The notes under the pieces are model-generated. The model was not told the origin of the DNA and searched no databases. It worked only from the letters and a program-made list of their open reading frames with translations. 8,999 nt of DNA from Fidelibacterota bacterium (GTDB lineage: Bacteria > Fidelibacterota > UBA2242): contig JAUSPJ010000031.1 in NCBI GenBank assembly GCA_030655795.1, positions 1 to 8,999 on the forward strand. The letters are read 5' to 3'. Each line of letters begins with the position of its first letter. The stretch's first letter is position 1. Of this stretch, positions 6,290 to 8,999 are shown piece by piece. Both the position numbers and the translations under genes were made by a program.

Positions 6290-6646
6290 TCAGCGGAGCT
6301 CGCCGTATGCTTTTTCAAAAGACTCCAGCTCTTTCAATACAAAAGGCAGCATTTTCATTACCGTTGATAATCCAACCACAGGAGTAGTCAGAATTAATGT
6401 GTCGATGATTTCGTCCCGGGCGGCGCCGGCCCGGATGGCCTTGGGTATGATGATTTTTATTGCATCCGGCGATGGGCTGTTGACCTGGATCGCCAGCATC
6501 ACCAATTGGCGGGTTTTTTCATCGAGATGGGTACCCAGATTGCCGACCATTTTCTGATAACTTTTGAAAACCTCTTTCCGGTTTTCCATCAAATAGGTCA
6601 TACCGTCTTTATCCAGGTCGTCCCATTTAAATTTGTCCGTTACCAT
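6290..6646 (-). CDS. Carboxymuconolactone decarboxylase/AhpD-like family protein lacking the CxxC
   Basis: The 118 residues follow the small, all-helical CMD fold: LDEKTRQLVMLAIQV (41-55), then KAIRAGAARDEIIDTLILT (69-87), which is the typical AxxAGAxxxEIxEAL pattern. In AhpD-type members a CxxC lies between these helices and does thiol redox chemistry. Here the stretch reads NSPSPD (56-61), and the whole protein contains no cysteine and only one histidine (H40). It is therefore unlikely to be a peroxidase-type enzyme. Its role is not known to me; its place between two aminotransferase genes, with gaps of 37 and 43 bp, suggests a link to amino-acid or acyl-CoA metabolism, perhaps structural or ligand-binding. 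The start has AAAGGAA about seven bases upstream. Confidence 0.8.
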   Translation of the reverse strand: MVTDKFKWDDLDKDGMTYLMENRKEVFKSYQKMVGNLGTHLDEKTRQLVMLAIQVNSPSPDAIKIIIPKAIRAGAARDEIIDTLILTTPVVGLSTVMKMLPFVLKELESFEKAYGELR

Positions 6647-6683
6647 GATTAATTTCCTTTATTCAGTAAATCCATGCTATGTA

Positions 6684-7712
6684 TCAGCAGACTTCTTCCA
6701 GCCAGCCGCGGGTGTCTTCAATATCACCCACCTGCAATGCAGTCAGATGCTTGTACAGCTGCGTCGTGATTGGACCCGGTTCTTTGCCGTCGGCATAAAA
6801 CTTATAGCGTTTGCCTTCGTAACCGAGGCACCCGATCGGTGTAATGACCGCCGCCGTTCCACAGGCCCCGGCTTCCAGAAATGTATCGATTTCATCGACG
6901 CTTACCTGTCGCTCCTCAACCCTATATCCAAAATCCTCTCGGGCAACATCCATCACCGAACGCCGCACGATACTGTTTAAAATGGACTCCGATTTCGGTG
7001 TAGCAATGACATTGTCCTTCAACACAAAAAATACATTGGAAGCGCCGGTCTCTTCAAAATATTTATGATGAATGGGATCGAGATAAACTACTTCATTAAA
7101 GCCTTCATCCTGCGCATTTTTCAATGGCAGCAATGAAGCGGAATAGTTACCGCCGGCCTTGGCCTGGCCGATTCCATGCGCCGCCGCACGATCATAATAG
7201 GTCTCGACTTTCAGGCTGATCGGATTAAAACCTTCTTTAAAATAGGGGCCCACCGGCGTCACAAAAACGATAAACTGGTATTCCTTCGCCGGTTTAACGC
7301 CCAGATTTTCTCCCACACCCAGCATAAACGGACGAATATACATCGCCGCGCCGGTCCCGTAGGGTGGAATGTATTCTTCATTAGCCAATAGCGTCTGTTT
7401 TATCGCATCAATAAACCGGTCTTCCGGAATTTCCGGCATCAGTAAGCGCCAGGCTGATTCATTAAACCGACGGGCATTTTCGTATGGGCGGAAGAGCCGG
7501 ATGCGGCCATCTTTCGAACGCTGGGCTTTCATGCCTTCAAATATTTCCTGACCGTAATGCAGACAGACGGCTCCTTCATCAATCAACAGTTTGTTTTCGG
7601 TAGTCAGTTTTCCGTTATCCCAGGCTCCATCTTTCCAATAGCTATGAAACCGGTAGGGAACGTATTTGTAACTGAAATCCAGTTTGCTCCAGTCGGTTGT
7701 CTTCGGATCCAT
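6684..7712 (-). CDS. ilvE: Branched-chain amino acid aminotransferase (fold type IV, BCAT)
   Basis: It transfers the amino group between Leu, Ile or Val and 2-oxoglutarate, giving the branched-chain 2-oxo acids used by the Vor complex downstream. From the ATG at 7712 it has 342 residues. Family motifs are HYGQEIFEGMKAQR (52-65), FRPYENARRF (74-83), the Schiff-base lysine K185 in GQAKAGGNYSAS, EETGASNVFF (E221 is the likely PLP N1 contact), and GTAAVITP near the C-terminus. These fit the larger eukaryotic/Bacillus-like BCAT group rather than the 309-residue E. coli type. I chose 7712 because AAAGGAA (7723-7717) sits just upstream; an in-frame GTG at 7754 would add 14 residues but has no good site. 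As first gene of the operon it is followed by the CMD-like gene after 37 bp. Both catabolic and biosynthetic use are possible. Confidence 0.92.
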   Translation of the reverse strand: MDPKTTDWSKLDFSYKYVPYRFHSYWKDGAWDNGKLTTENKLLIDEGAVCLHYGQEIFEGMKAQRSKDGRIRLFRPYENARRFNESAWRLLMPEIPEDRFIDAIKQTLLANEEYIPPYGTGAAMYIRPFMLGVGENLGVKPAKEYQFIVFVTPVGPYFKEGFNPISLKVETYYDRAAAHGIGQAKAGGNYSASLLPLKNAQDEGFNEVVYLDPIHHKYFEETGASNVFFVLKDNVIATPKSESILNSIVRRSVMDVAREDFGYRVEERQVSVDEIDTFLEAGACGTAAVITPIGCLGYEGKRYKFYADGKEPGPITTQLYKHLTALQVGDIEDTRGWLEEVC

Positions 7713-7716
7713 GATA

Positions 7717-7723
7717 TTCCTTT
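7717..7723 (-). promoter_or_regulatory. Ribosome binding site deciding the ilvE start
   Basis: AAAGGAA on the minus strand ends four bases before the ATG at 7712. It supports this start over the in-frame GTG at 7754, which lacks a comparable site. Confidence 0.7.
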
Positions 7724-7754
7724 CCAGTTTTGATTGTGAGTCTGAATGTCTCAC

Positions 7755-8221
7755 CAGCAGTTTTTACTTATACAATGGTGATCATTCCGGATTTGGAATG
7801 TCAAAACTCATGCCACCCGGAACGCCAAAACCGTTTAACCGACGAGGAATACACCATTTCACTTTTTATAACCCCTAAACCATGCAAAAATAATTTTTAC
7901 TTTTGAGAAAAACCGGTCTTTTCCGATGATCATGTTCAAGCTACTTCCTTTCCTAATTCTGAAAATCCGGCCTAACTTATTTTCTGGTAATAAGAACCTG
8001 ATTTTTATTGAATTCATTCCGCTGACAACGGCCAATATCGACGGAAAAACGCTTTTCTTTTATGCAGCGTAAACTATTTTTCTTCTCCGACGGAATTATT
8101 TAAATTGTCAAAGTGTTGCGCAATAATCTTGATAATATCCTTAAAAATATTAAGAAATGAAAAATTGGTAGAGAAATTGCAGGCAGATATAAGTGGTGTA
8201 GCAAATCGAACAAAAACCCGT
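7755..8221. other. Intergenic region between divergent ilvE operon and class V aminotransferase
   Basis: About 470 bp without a credible gene. It should hold both divergent promoters, but I see no convincing -35/-10 pair for either. On the minus strand a TTGACA (7804-7799) lies next to the dyad at 7783-7800, without a good -10 at 16-18 bp; a TATAAG lies nearer the gene. On the plus side 8095-8160 is very AT-rich, with TTGTCA at 8105 and GATAAT at 8131 (20 bp apart, too far for a good promoter). No T-box, leader peptide rich in Ile/Leu/Val, or terminator hairpin was seen. Confidence 0.6.
7783..7800. promoter_or_regulatory. 18-bp dyad, possible operator upstream of ilvE
   Basis: CATTCC, six bases, GGAATG form a perfect 6-bp inverted repeat about 70 bp upstream of the ilvE start, overlapping a TTGACA on the minus strand at 7804-7799. 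The position fits a regulator binding site for the operon, but a dyad of this size can arise by chance and no regulator gene is in the window. Confidence 0.3.
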
Positions 8222-8229
8222 AGGAGGAG
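8222..8229 (+). promoter_or_regulatory. Strong Shine-Dalgarno of the class V aminotransferase
   Basis: AGGAGGAG ends two bases before the ATG at 8232; the GGAGG core (8223-8227) is four bases from it. It fixes the start of this gene. Confidence 0.8.
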
Positions 8230-8231
8230 TT

Positions 8232-8999
8232 ATGCATAAGAAGTTATTTATCCCCGGACCGGTGGATGTACGTCCGGAAATTCTGGAGGCCATGGGTACC
8301 CCCATGATCGGGCATCGCACCAAGGATGCCTCGGCGTTGGGAGAAAGTGTCTGTAAAAAACTGCAAAAAGTATTTTTTACCGAAAATCCGATTCTGCTGT
8401 CAACCAGCTCCGGTTCCGGCCTGATGGAAGGTTCTGTCCGTTCACTGACGACCAAACGGGCGCTTGTTTTTTCCGTCGGCGCTTTTGGAAACCGCTGGGC
8501 AAAAATGGCCAAGGCCAACAACGTCCCCGTTGACAAGGTCGAAGCCGAATGGGGCCAGCCGACCCTGCCGGAAACTGTGGACGAATATCTGTCAACCGGC
8601 AAATACGACGTGTTCACAATTACTCATAACGAAACCTCAACCGGCGTCATGAATCCTGTCGAAGAAATCGCCGAAATCAAGAAAAAGTATCCCGATGTCC
8701 TCTGGCTGGTCGATGCGGTTTCATCGGCAGCCGGTGTAAAAATTGACGTGGACAAACTTGGAATCGACGTTTGCATTACCAGCACCCAAAAGGCATTAGG
8801 ATTACCTCCGGGATTGTCTGTCTGCACTATCAGCCCGAAGGCCATTGAACAGGGCCGCAAGGTGGAATTCCGCGGTCTTTACCTGGACCTCATCGACATC
8901 TATGACTACATGCAGAAAAAATCCTATCAGTACCCTTCAACCCCGTCGCTCTCTCACTATTTCGCCTTGGATACACAATTGGATTTTATTCTGAATGTC
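8232..8999 (+). CDS. Class V aminotransferase, alanine/serine-glyoxylate (or serine-pyruvate) type; 3' end outside window
   Basis: I read 256 codons with no stop up to the window edge; the family is usually 350-390 residues. The protein starts with KKLFIPGPVDVRPEILEAMG and the GHR motif (GTPMIGHRTKD), typical of this group. PLP-site features are the glycine loop STSSGSG (57-63), HNETSTG (132-138), the aspartate D161 in LVDAVSS, and the Schiff-base lysine K187 in TSTQKALGLPPG. Members swap amino groups between alanine or serine and glyoxylate or pyruvate. Some lineages use a relative in place of SerC in serine synthesis, so a phosphoserine role is possible; the following gene (outside the window) would tell, for example serA. 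It is divergent from the ilvE operon across about 520 bp, so it is a separate unit. Confidence 0.88.
   Translation, partial: MHKKLFIPGPVDVRPEILEAMGTPMIGHRTKDASALGESVCKKLQKVFFTENPILLSTSSGSGLMEGSVRSLTTKRALVFSVGAFGNRWAKMAKANNVPVDKVEAEWGQPTLPETVDEYLSTGKYDVFTITHNETSTGVMNPVEEIAEIKKKYPDVLWLVDAVSSAAGVKIDVDKLGIDVCITSTQKALGLPPGLSVCTISPKAIEQGRKVEFRGLYLDLIDIYDYMQKKSYQYPSTPSLSHYFALDTQLDFILNV

Noticed and set aside
7713..7754. 14-residue upstream extension of ilvE from a GTG at 7754
   Set aside because: The ATG at 7712 has AAAGGAA at good spacing, and the extension (RHSDSQSKLERNI) is not like the N-terminus of BCAT proteins.
7801..7857. 18-codon minus-strand ORF upstream of ilvE as a possible leader peptide for attenuation
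   Set aside because: It contains two Val codons but no run of Ile, Leu or Val codons, has no clear ribosome binding site, and no terminator/antiterminator hairpin follows it.
7926..8072. 48-codon plus-strand ORF in the divergent intergenic region, rather hydrophobic
   Set aside because: No ribosome binding site, low-complexity hydrophobic make-up as expected from AT-rich DNA, and no recognisable family.
8150..8617. 155-codon minus-strand ORF
   Set aside because: Antisense to the start of the class V aminotransferase, which has a strong ribosome binding site and all catalytic motifs.

Overview
The window comes from the chromosome of a bacterium that probably lives without oxygen. Base composition is near 50% GC. 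Its core is a six-gene, co-directional operon on the minus strand (about 7712 down to 2186) for amino-acid transamination and ferredoxin-linked oxidation of 2-oxo acids. The ferredoxin chemistry and the secreted metallopeptidase-propeller protein downstream would fit an uncultured peptide- or amino-acid-fermenting lineage, perhaps of the FCB group (Marinimicrobia, Calditrichota or KSB1-like). That placement is an inference from gene content only.

Layout, left to right. Positions 1-1781 (minus) hold the first 593 codons of an exported protein with a gluzincin-type HExxH peptidase domain followed by WD40-like PD40 propeller blades; its 3' end lies outside the window. Positions 1782-2185 are non-coding and unusually structured: a possible plus-strand promoter, a chain of palindromes, a small three-way-junction fold, a perfect 22-bp palindrome with a T tract, a 21-bp direct repeat around the array, and the intrinsic terminator of the operon. 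Positions 2186-7712 (minus) hold, in transcription order: a branched-chain aminotransferase (ilvE), a cysteine-less CMD/AhpD-like protein, a class I PLP aminotransferase, a two-cluster ferredoxin subunit with an extra four-cysteine tail, the alpha subunit VorB, and a fused beta (TPP) plus gamma subunit of 2-oxoacid:ferredoxin oxidoreductase. Positions 7713-8231 are mainly an intergenic region between divergent genes. Positions 8232-8999 (plus) hold the first 256 codons of a class V aminotransferase of the alanine/serine-glyoxylate type.

How the genes work together (inference from family knowledge): IlvE and the class I enzyme remove the amino group from amino acids, and the Vor complex decarboxylates the resulting branched-chain 2-oxo acids to acyl-CoA, giving CO2 and reduced ferredoxin. 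The reactions are reversible, so reductive synthesis of branched-chain 2-oxo acids from acyl-CoA is also possible. Short gaps, good ribosome binding sites, one ATGA overlap and a single terminator at the end support one transcript.

The least ordinary parts are the 1783-2079 intergenic array, which could be an orphan structured RNA or a cluster of REP-like palindromes, the zinc-ribbon-like tail on the ferredoxin subunit, and the CMD-like protein that has lost its catalytic cysteines. No IS transposase, CRISPR array, tRNA or rRNA was seen.
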